NCBI RefSeq assembly: GCF_030164465.1
Contig: NZ_JASNJE010000018.1
Coordinates: 1-64,000 of the forward strand
Length of the DNA stretch: 64,000 nucleotides
Reading direction: 5' to 3'
Source: Sedimentitalea xiamensis
GTDB taxonomy: Bacteria > Pseudomonadota > Alphaproteobacteria > Rhodobacterales > Rhodobacteraceae
Part shown: positions 35,801-44,137 of the stretch, one piece after another
How the letters are laid out: each line of letters opens with the position of its first letter
Numbering within the stretch: position 1 is the first letter of the stretch
The notes under the pieces: generated by a model
What the model was told of the DNA's origin: nothing
Seen by the model: the letters and a program-made list of their open reading frames with translations, nothing else
Databases searched by the model: none
Program-made: the position numbers and the translations under genes

Positions 35801-38800
35801 CCGCTGACCATCGAGATCGACCTTGGCTTCGCGGTCGATCTCGGCGTGGTCTCGGTCGACCGCGCCCGCGTTCGCCTGCCGATCCAGCCCGATTTCGGCC
35901 CGCCGCAGCTCACCGCCTTCGGTGCCGGTCTCAAGGTGCCCGGCGTCCTTGAGGGCAAGGGCTACATGGAAATGAACGACACCGGCGGGATCATGGAGAT
36001 CAAAGGCGGGATCGACGTCCGCCTGATCCCCGTGAAGCTCCGCATCGCGGCCCAGATCGCCGTCGCCGAGATCCCGCCCGCGCAGGGCGGCCCGGCCACC
36101 GGCGTCGCGGTCGCCCTGGAAGTCGAACTGCCCGTCGCCATTCCGCTCGCGCAATCGGGGTTTGGCATCTATGGGTTCCTTGGTCTCTTCGCGATGCACT
36201 ACACGCGCGACGAGGACGGGATCACCTCGCTCACCCCGGCACTCGAATGGCTCAAGAACCGCGCCAACGGCAATCCGACGAACCTGCAGGCCTGGAAGCC
36301 CGAGGTCGACCGCTGGGCTTTCGGCGTCGGCATGACACTCGGCACCATGGGCAGCCCGATCATCTTCAACGTGAAAGGCATGTTCCTGCTGGAATTGCCC
36401 GGACCACGGGTCCTGCTGGTGGTCAAGGCCAACCTTCTCGCGGTGCTGCCTGAACTGAAGGACAAGAACGCCGAAGGCACCTTCCTCTGCGTGATCGACC
36501 TCGACTTCGGCCGCGGCACGCTCACCATCGGGATCTCCATCGACTTCACCATCGACCCGCTTGTCGAGATCCAGATCCCGATCGAGGCGTTCTTCCACCT
36601 CAAGAAGAAGAACCTCTGGCACGTCTATCTCGGGTCCTTCCCCGGCAACGACCTGCAGGGCAACCCGCTCCCTGGGCCGATCCGTGCGAGCATCCTCGGC
36701 GTGTTCGACGGGTCGGGCTACGTGATGATCTCGGGCCACGGCATCCCGTCCTACCAGCCGCCCGGGAACGGATTGCCGGCGCTGTCGTCGGTCGAAGGCG
36801 TGGGTCTTGCGGTCGGCCTCGAAGTGTCGATCATCTGGGGCAACACCGCTATCAACCTCTATCTGAAGGTTACTGCGGGCTTCAACGCGGTGCTCGGCTT
36901 CGAACCCTTCTATGTCGGCGGGCTGCTGTATCTTCGCGGTGAACTCAAGCTTTTCATCATTTCGCTCTCAGCGTCCGCATCGCTGACGGTGCAGGTCGGG
37001 GAGCGTTCGGACGGCACCGAGGTCAGCCGGATCGACGGCGAAGTTTGCGGCGAGCTCGATCTCTTTTTCTTCACCATCAAGGGCTGCGTGGATTTCCATA
37101 TCGGTGAAGACTCCAAGATCCTCCCACCGCCACCACCTCTCTTCAACGGGACGTCACTCGTGAGCCGATCGCCCGCGCTCGCCATGGGTTCCGGTGTTGA
37201 CCGGGGGATCGATAGCAAGATCGGCGACGCGATCATCGCCGACAGCGAGCCGGCGGCGGACGATTTGCCCGTGGTCCCGATTGACGCGATACCAGTCATG
37301 GCGATGGCGATGACGCCGCTGGACGACGGGCTGACGATCTTCGGGGAAGACCCCAACGGATCTTCCGGCGCACCATCCGGCGGATGGATCCGGCGAGGAG
37401 ACTTCAGCTACCGCTACACCGTCACCGAAGTCTCGCTGGAGCGCATCGGCGGCGGCGATGCCGTCATGCCCGGCAACACGCCTTCGACATGGTGGACGCT
37501 CAACGATCCGTCCGACGAGAACCTGACCGCGCACCTGTCGCTTTTGAACTGGACACCATTTCCGACACCGAAAGCGCTTGAACGGACCGAATTCCTGGAG
37601 CAGATCGTCATCGACCGCTGGGGTACGGTCTGCGACGATGCCGCCCCGGCGGCGCCGGTGCTCTGGACCTTCCACGAAGAAAAGCTCGGGCCGTCCGAAG
37701 ACGGCTGGCAACTCGATGGCGCGGCATGGCCGGATCCACCGGGCACCAAGCGTTCGGTGGAACCCGACACCGGCCTTCATGTCCACGAGACTTGGCGGAC
37801 CGGTGATCCAGAACTGGACCGTAGGCGCGGTATTGTCCCGGCGATCATCGAAGGCGGCCTCGTCAACTGCGCACCGGATCCGAAGGATGGTCAGACACCA
37901 ACGTCACCGGGCGACGGGTTGACGGGCAGCCTCGTCGTCGACCGGGATCGCCTGTCGATCAATCCGCGGCTCATTGACGACCTGTTCGTGCCCCTGCGTC
38001 CCCAGGCCGAAATCGCGATCCGGCCGGAAACGTCAACGCTTGCGGTCAACACCAGGCTTGCAGCGGAACGGGTGCAAACCAACCGTGATGTGACGATGGC
38101 AAAGACCGCCGCCTTCGGGGACACGAAGGTGATGCCGGGCGCCGGAGACTTGAACACCGCAGTCGCAGGCAAGGCAATCAGGCCGAAGCTCAGCAAAGCC
38201 CAGAAAGCGCTGCGGCGGCGCCGGAAACTGAAGCGCAAGATGCGTCTTGAAACCAAGATGGAAAAGCGCAAACTCCGCCAACTGAACAAGAGCCCGAGCG
38301 CGCGCGCCATGCGCGAGCAGGAGTTGCAACTCGTCGACGCGGCGATCAGCGGCTCGTTCGGCACGTCCGGGCGCGAAACACTTGGCACCGAGCAGTTCTC
38401 TGTGACGGACGCCATCAAGCGGCTGGACACCGGACTGACCGTGGACCGGAGTGCGATTTTCCAGGGGTTCAGCGCCCTTGAAGGCGCCTTCGTCGGCGCG
38501 ACGGCGACCGTGCCGCAGCCCAATCCGGATGGGCCAGAATGCGAAGGCCGGGTGCTCGCCTCTCCGCTTTGGGATGTCGGCCGTCCGGTGGTCTTCGGCG
38601 ATCTGACGCAGGCCGATGCAATCCAGGAAGAGCTGAATCTTCTCGGGCACAAGCACGGCCCGCTCTCGGATGTGATCCAGGTGGAGAGCGGACGCATCGT
38701 CGCCGGCCATCTGTTGATGTGGGCGCACAGGTCGCTGCTGAACGACGACAGCGGAAAAGGTCGGCTGCTGATGATCCACTGGCTGGACGGATCCGGCAAT

Positions 38801-40366
38801 GTCATCGGTGAACAGCCCATCCGGTTCAGCGATCTGGCCGCCGTGGCGGGGATACCGCCGAACTGGGTCGATATGGCAGGTCCGTGGTTCGAGGATGTTT
38901 ACCACGCGGTGCTCTACGGTCAGATGCGCGCGCAACCGCGGCAGCCGCTTTCGGTAAAGCTGCAGCCGCCCGAGGATGCGGAGGCCTTCAATATCGGCGT
39001 GCTGTTTGAAAGCGACAAGGACGCCATCAAGTTCGAAAACCTCGGGCGGCCCTACTACGTGGGCGCGATCGAACTGACCCGTGCCGGCGAAGTGGAGCGC
39101 AGCGACTACGACCAAACCCAGATCCAGGAGAACCGCGACGTGCTCGAGGAGTTCCTTGGTCCCGACAGCGGCGACATCGCGCTGATGTTCCCCGGCGAAA
39201 CCTACCGTGTCACCGCCCGGGCGCAGGTGCGCGTCCGCGACGACGAGGGAACCGAACAGGACGCCCCCGAGCAGGTTCGTCATTTCTGGTTCCGGACCGA
39301 CGATGCCGCGCCCCGGCGTCTCGATCCGTGGACCTTCTGCACGCTGCCTGCCGAAGACGAGGCCCACGTTTTCGGGCATGAGGACATCAAGATCGTCTTC
39401 TCCACCAACAACGTCGATCAGCTATACGCCGCTTATGGCAAGGAACTGCGGGCGCGGCTGAAGGCAGCCTCCTTCCGCCAGGTCGACGAACCTGGCGTGG
39501 TGCATCCCGCTCCCATAGGACCGGGGACGCTTGACAATATCGAAGCGCATGCGCTCTCACCCTTTGAGGCGGTGATCACCGACCTCCTTCCCGAGATCGG
39601 CCCCTGCATTGCGGTCGACGAAGAACGGGTTCGTCACACCATGCTGACCTTGCCGATCCCGATGGACCCCTACACCGACTACATTCTCGACATCGAGGCG
39701 GTGGACATCGGTGCACCGCTCGAAACGGTGGGCGATATGGTTTTGCGACGGTCCTTCTCTACCGGCGCCTTCCCGACGCTTGGGGAATTCGTCCGCGATT
39801 TTCAGGCGACGCTGGAGGAACATCGCGCGGTGGCACCCGGCGTCATGCAGGCGATCGGCGCGGATCCGCGCTGGACCAGCCGGGATCCGGAAGGGCCGGA
39901 GTTCGACGAGGCGCTGATCGGCGCCGGTCTCGACCCGATGGAGGCGCCGCGGCTTGCCCGTATCGTCGTCTTCTGGGAGCAGGCCAACCATGCCGCCACG
40001 CCGCAGCCGGCGGCGGTTCTCATCGACGCCCCGGAGCCGATGAAACGGTCCCGCCCGTTGCCGGAAGAAGTGACGCTGGCCGATCCGGACGGCGTGGATG
40101 TCACCCGCTGGGCGATTACCGATCAGGACTGGCTCGTTCTCAGCGAAGCGTCCTCGGGCGATAATGTGGTCGACAAGATCGTCTACGCGCCGGGCAGGCA
40201 GCGCGCGCTTCTGACGCTGAAGCCGGGTTCGCGCGGCAAGACTCTCCACGCGGAGCTGACACGGATCGCCTTTACCGAGCCATATCTTGACGGCGACACG
40301 GCCACCGACGACAGCTTCCGGGTCGTGTCGCTGACGCTTGGCCGCGCGCCATGGGAAGAGACGTGA
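32855..40366 (+). CDS. Giant unrecognised protein 1 of three-gene operon (2503 aa)
   Basis: No signal peptide and no catalytic motif seen. Layout: residues 1-430 mixed beta regions; 430-685 further beta-rich domains; proline linker about 685-708 (PPPPPVTPP); 720-1420 a long series of alternating hydrophobic strands with few charges (for example LTIEIDLGFAVDLGVVSVDR, GVLEGKGYMEMNDTGGIMEI), suggesting an extended amphipathic beta structure; a second linker near 1422-1429; then 1430-2503, with a highly basic segment at about 1778-1825 (KALRRRRKLKRKMRLETK). The ATG at 32855 is preceded by a C-run and no ribosome site. Codon use looks uniform and coding throughout. First gene of the operon; 10 bases before gene 2. 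Confidence 0.8.
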   Translation: MPFDLALVDLFRPYLLRGEATEWHAVLSVIYVESYETAISPDGVTIRGVARFSGEIDPPAFDPTTGTLSAGAANVEGHPRNQPDRSEPWLDITDTKVEFAMTVPRAAGAIISVGVSGIPGSDATFQPVRDVLDALDSIPNDAPPSDYPNTGFVLDLVLSGIEFRPPFLQPAEMRPDGLLVPHTSRSDVVFHLPKVKLRVSQGSDAAAVVDVSLVSLGVTGLDDPGDMSAAELITMDPPYAFIGGGRVVGFAFRSAFLDLADGYTPPEVLDQFGFDESWTGLYLPEIRVFFAPNGAEDFAVNVGVENFLIGLGNSSGITGDFDVAVINQGAGDLSIGARFFDREGRAIGITRQTDTTATAQVPETSRIVIDVVGGRAPYAVTVDQGGGAAAGRVHDVDLSATTTRTITVAVTDASAPPKNRSLTITASRRQAPQIAPPPGTAAPLAATIETTSIILDGQPQSAPRLRIVSDDRESIVVGLELPTTPGATDWEVDSAPEPSGPTVTIALAGGDTKTVEAELPGENYTEIDAYFRFDTPPKDDHITYSLVAGNIRADQAITPSTTSGWKPPARHFLPAWREVLRRIAPGTATIEGTASHDGDDNKATYNYELSQRRTEGLAALIGSDGAIPAFGGARRPPPPDLAGWIPTWQGQTSPREQFWRARISDFSVNIPGAMITGTVAREATPPPPPVTPPTRDDPPDEPSPPDWFRSARLKVRIVRDQFVALELSGSIDFQTGMENALSANGASETPTLQGLGNNPSDGITDYLFLYQTDPASQTDEVKLYIGADPADKDGLLMTGQLPGQALQDPNEGRTMLGMVTVLTPLLAEIAPSDPAEGAIVTLAVGGIAAGVGAVLQNLGDPPLLNVERVILFGGEAAFRRQGDLWETSFLFDVETAISLNLAIGGSDPLIRIPRDKPLAVRYKAIGLKFGFPPGSGGAFEFRPVFDQSKGYTIDVSGPGAVEVIDPLGQILQVLGARIARTNPLTIEIDLGFAVDLGVVSVDRARVRLPIQPDFGPPQLTAFGAGLKVPGVLEGKGYMEMNDTGGIMEIKGGIDVRLIPVKLRIAAQIAVAEIPPAQGGPATGVAVALEVELPVAIPLAQSGFGIYGFLGLFAMHYTRDEDGITSLTPALEWLKNRANGNPTNLQAWKPEVDRWAFGVGMTLGTMGSPIIFNVKGMFLLELPGPRVLLVVKANLLAVLPELKDKNAEGTFLCVIDLDFGRGTLTIGISIDFTIDPLVEIQIPIEAFFHLKKKNLWHVYLGSFPGNDLQGNPLPGPIRASILGVFDGSGYVMISGHGIPSYQPPGNGLPALSSVEGVGLAVGLEVSIIWGNTAINLYLKVTAGFNAVLGFEPFYVGGLLYLRGELKLFIISLSASASLTVQVGERSDGTEVSRIDGEVCGELDLFFFTIKGCVDFHIGEDSKILPPPPPLFNGTSLVSRSPALAMGSGVDRGIDSKIGDAIIADSEPAADDLPVVPIDAIPVMAMAMTPLDDGLTIFGEDPNGSSGAPSGGWIRRGDFSYRYTVTEVSLERIGGGDAVMPGNTPSTWWTLNDPSDENLTAHLSLLNWTPFPTPKALERTEFLEQIVIDRWGTVCDDAAPAAPVLWTFHEEKLGPSEDGWQLDGAAWPDPPGTKRSVEPDTGLHVHETWRTGDPELDRRRGIVPAIIEGGLVNCAPDPKDGQTPTSPGDGLTGSLVVDRDRLSINPRLIDDLFVPLRPQAEIAIRPETSTLAVNTRLAAERVQTNRDVTMAKTAAFGDTKVMPGAGDLNTAVAGKAIRPKLSKAQKALRRRRKLKRKMRLETKMEKRKLRQLNKSPSARAMREQELQLVDAAISGSFGTSGRETLGTEQFSVTDAIKRLDTGLTVDRSAIFQGFSALEGAFVGATATVPQPNPDGPECEGRVLASPLWDVGRPVVFGDLTQADAIQEELNLLGHKHGPLSDVIQVESGRIVAGHLLMWAHRSLLNDDSGKGRLLMIHWLDGSGNVIGEQPIRFSDLAAVAGIPPNWVDMAGPWFEDVYHAVLYGQMRAQPRQPLSVKLQPPEDAEAFNIGVLFESDKDAIKFENLGRPYYVGAIELTRAGEVERSDYDQTQIQENRDVLEEFLGPDSGDIALMFPGETYRVTARAQVRVRDDEGTEQDAPEQVRHFWFRTDDAAPRRLDPWTFCTLPAEDEAHVFGHEDIKIVFSTNNVDQLYAAYGKELRARLKAASFRQVDEPGVVHPAPIGPGTLDNIEAHALSPFEAVITDLLPEIGPCIAVDEERVRHTMLTLPIPMDPYTDYILDIEAVDIGAPLETVGDMVLRRSFSTGAFPTLGEFVRDFQATLEEHRAVAPGVMQAIGADPRWTSRDPEGPEFDEALIGAGLDPMEAPRLARIVVFWEQANHAATPQPAAVLIDAPEPMKRSRPLPEEVTLADPDGVDVTRWAITDQDWLVLSEASSGDNVVDKIVYAPGRQRALLTLKPGSRGKTLHAELTRIAFTEPYLDGDTATDDSFRVVSLTLGRAPWEET

Positions 40367-40376
40367 GGATGGGGGC

Positions 40377-43300
40377 ATGACACGGATCTTCAATACCAAC
40401 AGGTTCATGGCGCGGGGCGCTCTCATCACGCTCGGGGCGCTCATCAAGAACCATGTGGGCGCGCCGGGTTTTCCCGACCTTGATTTGAAAGACTTTGGTC
40501 ACCTGAACGTTGCGATCTATTTGCGATGGTCGGTGAATCCGCGGATCGGCATGCCGTCGGAACCCTTCAAGGTCTGGAGACGGCCCGCAATGCCGCTGAC
40601 GCAGGAACCGCCCGAGATCCCCGTCACGGCGTATTCCATGCCGCCCCTTGGTACCGTCTACCAGCTTTCGGAACCCTGCGCGGTCATCCACGTCATTCTT
40701 GGCAGTTCCGGTGCACCGGCCAACTCGGTGGTGATCCCGCTTGCAGACGGGATCGGCTTTGAGAACATGCTCGGCAGCGAAGCCGTGGCCATCCCCGGCG
40801 GCGGTCAACAACTGGTGTCCTTCCGGGCACCCTACATCACCAGCGTCCTGGTGATGGGCAATCAGTCTTCGGTCCAGATCCGCGGTCTTCCCGTCAGCGC
40901 CATGTCGAAGATCGACGATTGGCAGCTTCTGGAAACCGTCGGCCTGCCCGTTGACGAAGGTGACTGGAGCGATCTTGTCGGTCAGTCTCACGGTGTTCCG
41001 CAGGGCATGGTCGGCGCTGAAACCGATGCCAAGCTCGCTGCCCAGCACCGATACGCCCGTGGGGTTAATCCCTACGGCTGGGGCCTTCAGTTCCCCGGCG
41101 GCCAACTGGCGCCGCAATGGCAGCTGCCGTCGGCCGCCGATCTTATCGCCGACGCGGAAGCCGACGTTCTTCCGATGCTGCACGAGGCGATGCACAACGC
41201 ACCGTCGGATCAGGTTGAATTTCTGACCGAGTTGATCATCCGGCCGCCCGAGAACCCGAACGGGCAAAGCTTGCCGGCCGAAGACGGCACAGCGCAGGTC
41301 TCGCCGATCAAGCTCCTGCAAATGGCGGCGGCAACAGACCCGCTGCAGGCCGTGACGCTTGGGTTCGGAACAGGATACCTGTTCCAGGACCCGAACCTGA
41401 TGCTGGACCTGCCACCGCTCCATTTCGGAGCGACATCGTTCTTCGACGACCCTACGGTCAGCGACTGGGATTTCATGGTGACGGGCCGATGGGCAAACGG
41501 ACTCGACGGGACGTCGAAAGAGGTCGAATACGCCGCCTTGATTCCGCGCCCGGCCCGCGTTCTGCACCCGCCCGCGCCCGCCGACATGAAAGTCCACTTC
41601 CTTGCGCACCAGCGCCCGGCCAACCGCGACGGATCGTGGAAATCCTCGGCGCGCATGAGTTGGGAACGCCTGCCATTCTCGAACATCAGCCCGGTCGCGA
41701 GTTTTGCCGTCGGACGGGCGGAAGCCGGCAGCGGAACTTTCGCGACACCGCTCATGGAAGAGCGCCCGAAGGCCGCAGGCCACATGGTCATCGGCAACAA
41801 CGAAAACCGGAAGGATCCCGAATACCCGCGCCAAAGCGCATCCGACGGCGACTTTCCGATTCCCAACAATCCCGGCACGGTCAGCGCCCAGTACGGCGTC
41901 GCCACCCAGAACATCTTTGGAATCTGGAGCCCCTGGGTCTCAAAACCGTTCTCTACCGCGCAACCGCTTCCGGATCCGGTCCGCCTCATCGACGTCCAAC
42001 TCCGCCCTGTGGACACCGGGGCGGGCACGATATGCCCCGCCGACCTCCTCGTCGAACTGGTGGTGGACTGGCGGGTGCGTTCGGTGGCGCGGATCGATTT
42101 CCGGGCCCGACTTTTCGCGGCGGCCACCCGCCACGAGGAACCGCCCGCCGGCCTGCCCGGTGGGGTGCAGAAATCCCTCGGAGGGCCGGCGCCCGCGGTG
42201 GAGGTCACCTTCACCGGCAGTACACCGCAGATCGCGTTTGGCAACGTGATCTGTCTCGACCCGCAGGGGTCACAGGAAGTCGCCCCCGGCCAGGCGACAC
42301 AGGGCCATGCCCGCCGGTATCGGGTCACGATCCCTGGCTTTTCACTCAACTACGCGGGCACCCCTCATGTGGGGATCGCGCTCAAGGCGCGGCTGCGGGA
42401 GCGGATCGCACCGGGCCGGGTCGGTGCATGGCCCGCCGATCCAAAGGTCGCTTATGCCTCCGATCCCCGCGCCCGTCCGACACAGGTCGTGGATATCGTG
42501 CGCCTTGCAAGCCTGCCTGACGCCCGCGGTCAGTGTCATGCCATCGTCGAATGGCAACCCGTCAGCGGAGCTGAAGGCTACATCCTCTACACCAGCACCG
42601 AAACGAAGATGCTGGCGAGCCGCGATCTTCCCGGACCGGGTCCGGGCGATACCCTGTCCCAACGCCTGACCACGCTCAAGGCGGCCTTTGCATCGACCCC
42701 GCGTCGAACCGATTTCACCCGCGTCCGGGACGAGCTTCTGACGGGCGACAGCCTGGACGTGGCGCTGCCACGGGGGTCTCAGGACATCCATCTCTTCGTG
42801 GTAATCCCGCAGAGCGCCGGGGGCGTCGAGGGGCCGTGGCCGTCAGGGCCCGATGCGGACGAGCAGCTGATCCCCTTCGCCGCTCCGAAGATCGCGGCAC
42901 CCGCGCCGCCCACCATCGAGGCGCAAAGGGTCGAAGGGCCGGGCGGCTTTGCGGCGCGGCTGCGGATCGGCACGCGGGGGGGATCGGGCGCGCGTCCAAA
43001 ACGGATCGACATCTATCGCACACGAATGCCGGATGCGGCGCGGATGCTCGACAGCATGGGTCTTCCCATCGCGGAACTCACGGCCACTTCCGCGCCCTGG
43101 ACGGTCACCGAAGGCACGGACGGCAGCGCCACATGGATCGACACCGTTTCGGGCGAGGACAACGCCGCGGGAAGCTGGCGCTACCTGTGGTATCGGGCCG
43201 TGGCGTGGTCCGAGGACGATCCCCTGCGCGGTGTCCTGAAGGGCCGTGGACGGCCTTCGCCCGCGGTGCCGGTCTTGGTGCCGCCGCCCGATCCGCCGCC

Positions 43301-44132
43301 CCTGTCGTTGCTCACCCCGTCGTGGCCGGGAGGCGATGCCGGCGATGTTCTGCTCGATTTCAACGCGCCGGTGCCATTGCCGCCGACGCCGGTCGGAGCC
43401 CATCGCATGAGCGTCGAGATCCGCCGGCGTGGCGACCCGTCGCCGCTGTTCATCACCGGGAAGCCCGTGGCGCTGGCCGAGATGAGCGAGACGCCCGTTG
43501 CCAACGCCAACGGCGTCTGGCGCGTCGCGGACGGGCTCGAGCGCAACTACCGGATTTTCGTGAACCGAAACGACCCGAGCGATCAGATCAGCGTCACCGT
43601 CCGTCTGATCGACCCCATCGGTCGCGTGACCGAACGCCTTCATACCATCGAAAGCGGTTCGATCCTGCCGCTTCCGGACCTCACGCCGATCGACGTCTTC
43701 ACCATTTCCGGGCGGGGCACGATCTATTCCGTGACAACCGACGCACCTCTCGGCACCTTCGCCGGGTTGTCCTACCGGGTGCGCGTGACGCTCACGCCCG
43801 AGCGCGATCTGATCACGGCATTGAGGTCTTCGCCGATCAGCCTGCTGGGGGCGCGTTTCCGGCCGACGCCGGGTCCGGTCCGCGATCTGGGTGTCGCGCG
43901 GCCCCGGTCGCAATTCCAGCCGGTACGCGACCGCTTCGTCTTTGAGGACGATATTGCCGACGTGCCGGTGCGACGGCTCGGTGACTTTCCCGAAGGCAGC
44001 TATTCGATCGTAAGGCAAGGCAGCCCCGGGGTGACCACGTTGGCCGTGCTTGCGCAGGACGATCTCTCGGCGGTCCAATTCGACATCATTACGCCTGACG
44101 GTCGCACCGTCACGCAAAAGACGCGGGGTTAG
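40377..44132 (+). CDS. Giant unrecognised protein 2 of three-gene operon (1251 aa)
   Basis: Start at 40377 chosen 10 bases after gene 1; an upstream ATG overlaps gene 1 and lacks support. No signal peptide. The N-terminal 650 residues are unassigned (TRIFNTNRFMARGALITLGA start). From about 705 there are fibronectin type III-like units: VDIVRLASLPDARGQCHAIV with VSGAEGYILYTS (about 705-800), APPTIEAQRV (about 841-960), LSLLTPSWPGGDAGDVLLDF (about 975-1080). The end is beta-rich. Such modules usually mediate protein contact, so a structural or scaffold role is inferred. Gene 3 follows after 5 bases. Confidence 0.8.
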   Translation: MTRIFNTNRFMARGALITLGALIKNHVGAPGFPDLDLKDFGHLNVAIYLRWSVNPRIGMPSEPFKVWRRPAMPLTQEPPEIPVTAYSMPPLGTVYQLSEPCAVIHVILGSSGAPANSVVIPLADGIGFENMLGSEAVAIPGGGQQLVSFRAPYITSVLVMGNQSSVQIRGLPVSAMSKIDDWQLLETVGLPVDEGDWSDLVGQSHGVPQGMVGAETDAKLAAQHRYARGVNPYGWGLQFPGGQLAPQWQLPSAADLIADAEADVLPMLHEAMHNAPSDQVEFLTELIIRPPENPNGQSLPAEDGTAQVSPIKLLQMAAATDPLQAVTLGFGTGYLFQDPNLMLDLPPLHFGATSFFDDPTVSDWDFMVTGRWANGLDGTSKEVEYAALIPRPARVLHPPAPADMKVHFLAHQRPANRDGSWKSSARMSWERLPFSNISPVASFAVGRAEAGSGTFATPLMEERPKAAGHMVIGNNENRKDPEYPRQSASDGDFPIPNNPGTVSAQYGVATQNIFGIWSPWVSKPFSTAQPLPDPVRLIDVQLRPVDTGAGTICPADLLVELVVDWRVRSVARIDFRARLFAAATRHEEPPAGLPGGVQKSLGGPAPAVEVTFTGSTPQIAFGNVICLDPQGSQEVAPGQATQGHARRYRVTIPGFSLNYAGTPHVGIALKARLRERIAPGRVGAWPADPKVAYASDPRARPTQVVDIVRLASLPDARGQCHAIVEWQPVSGAEGYILYTSTETKMLASRDLPGPGPGDTLSQRLTTLKAAFASTPRRTDFTRVRDELLTGDSLDVALPRGSQDIHLFVVIPQSAGGVEGPWPSGPDADEQLIPFAAPKIAAPAPPTIEAQRVEGPGGFAARLRIGTRGGSGARPKRIDIYRTRMPDAARMLDSMGLPIAELTATSAPWTVTEGTDGSATWIDTVSGEDNAAGSWRYLWYRAVAWSEDDPLRGVLKGRGRPSPAVPVLVPPPDPPPLSLLTPSWPGGDAGDVLLDFNAPVPLPPTPVGAHRMSVEIRRRGDPSPLFITGKPVALAEMSETPVANANGVWRVADGLERNYRIFVNRNDPSDQISVTVRLIDPIGRVTERLHTIESGSILPLPDLTPIDVFTISGRGTIYSVTTDAPLGTFAGLSYRVRVTLTPERDLITALRSSPISLLGARFRPTPGPVRDLGVARPRSQFQPVRDRFVFEDDIADVPVRRLGDFPEGSYSIVRQGSPGVTTLAVLAQDDLSAVQFDIITPDGRTVTQKTRG

Positions 44133-44137
44133 CGCGC

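Noticed and set aside
34274-36739. 821-codon open frame antisense to giant gene 1
   Set aside because: High GC leaves the complementary frame open; the translation is rich in Arg, Asp, Glu and His without domains, while the plus strand has coherent protein character.
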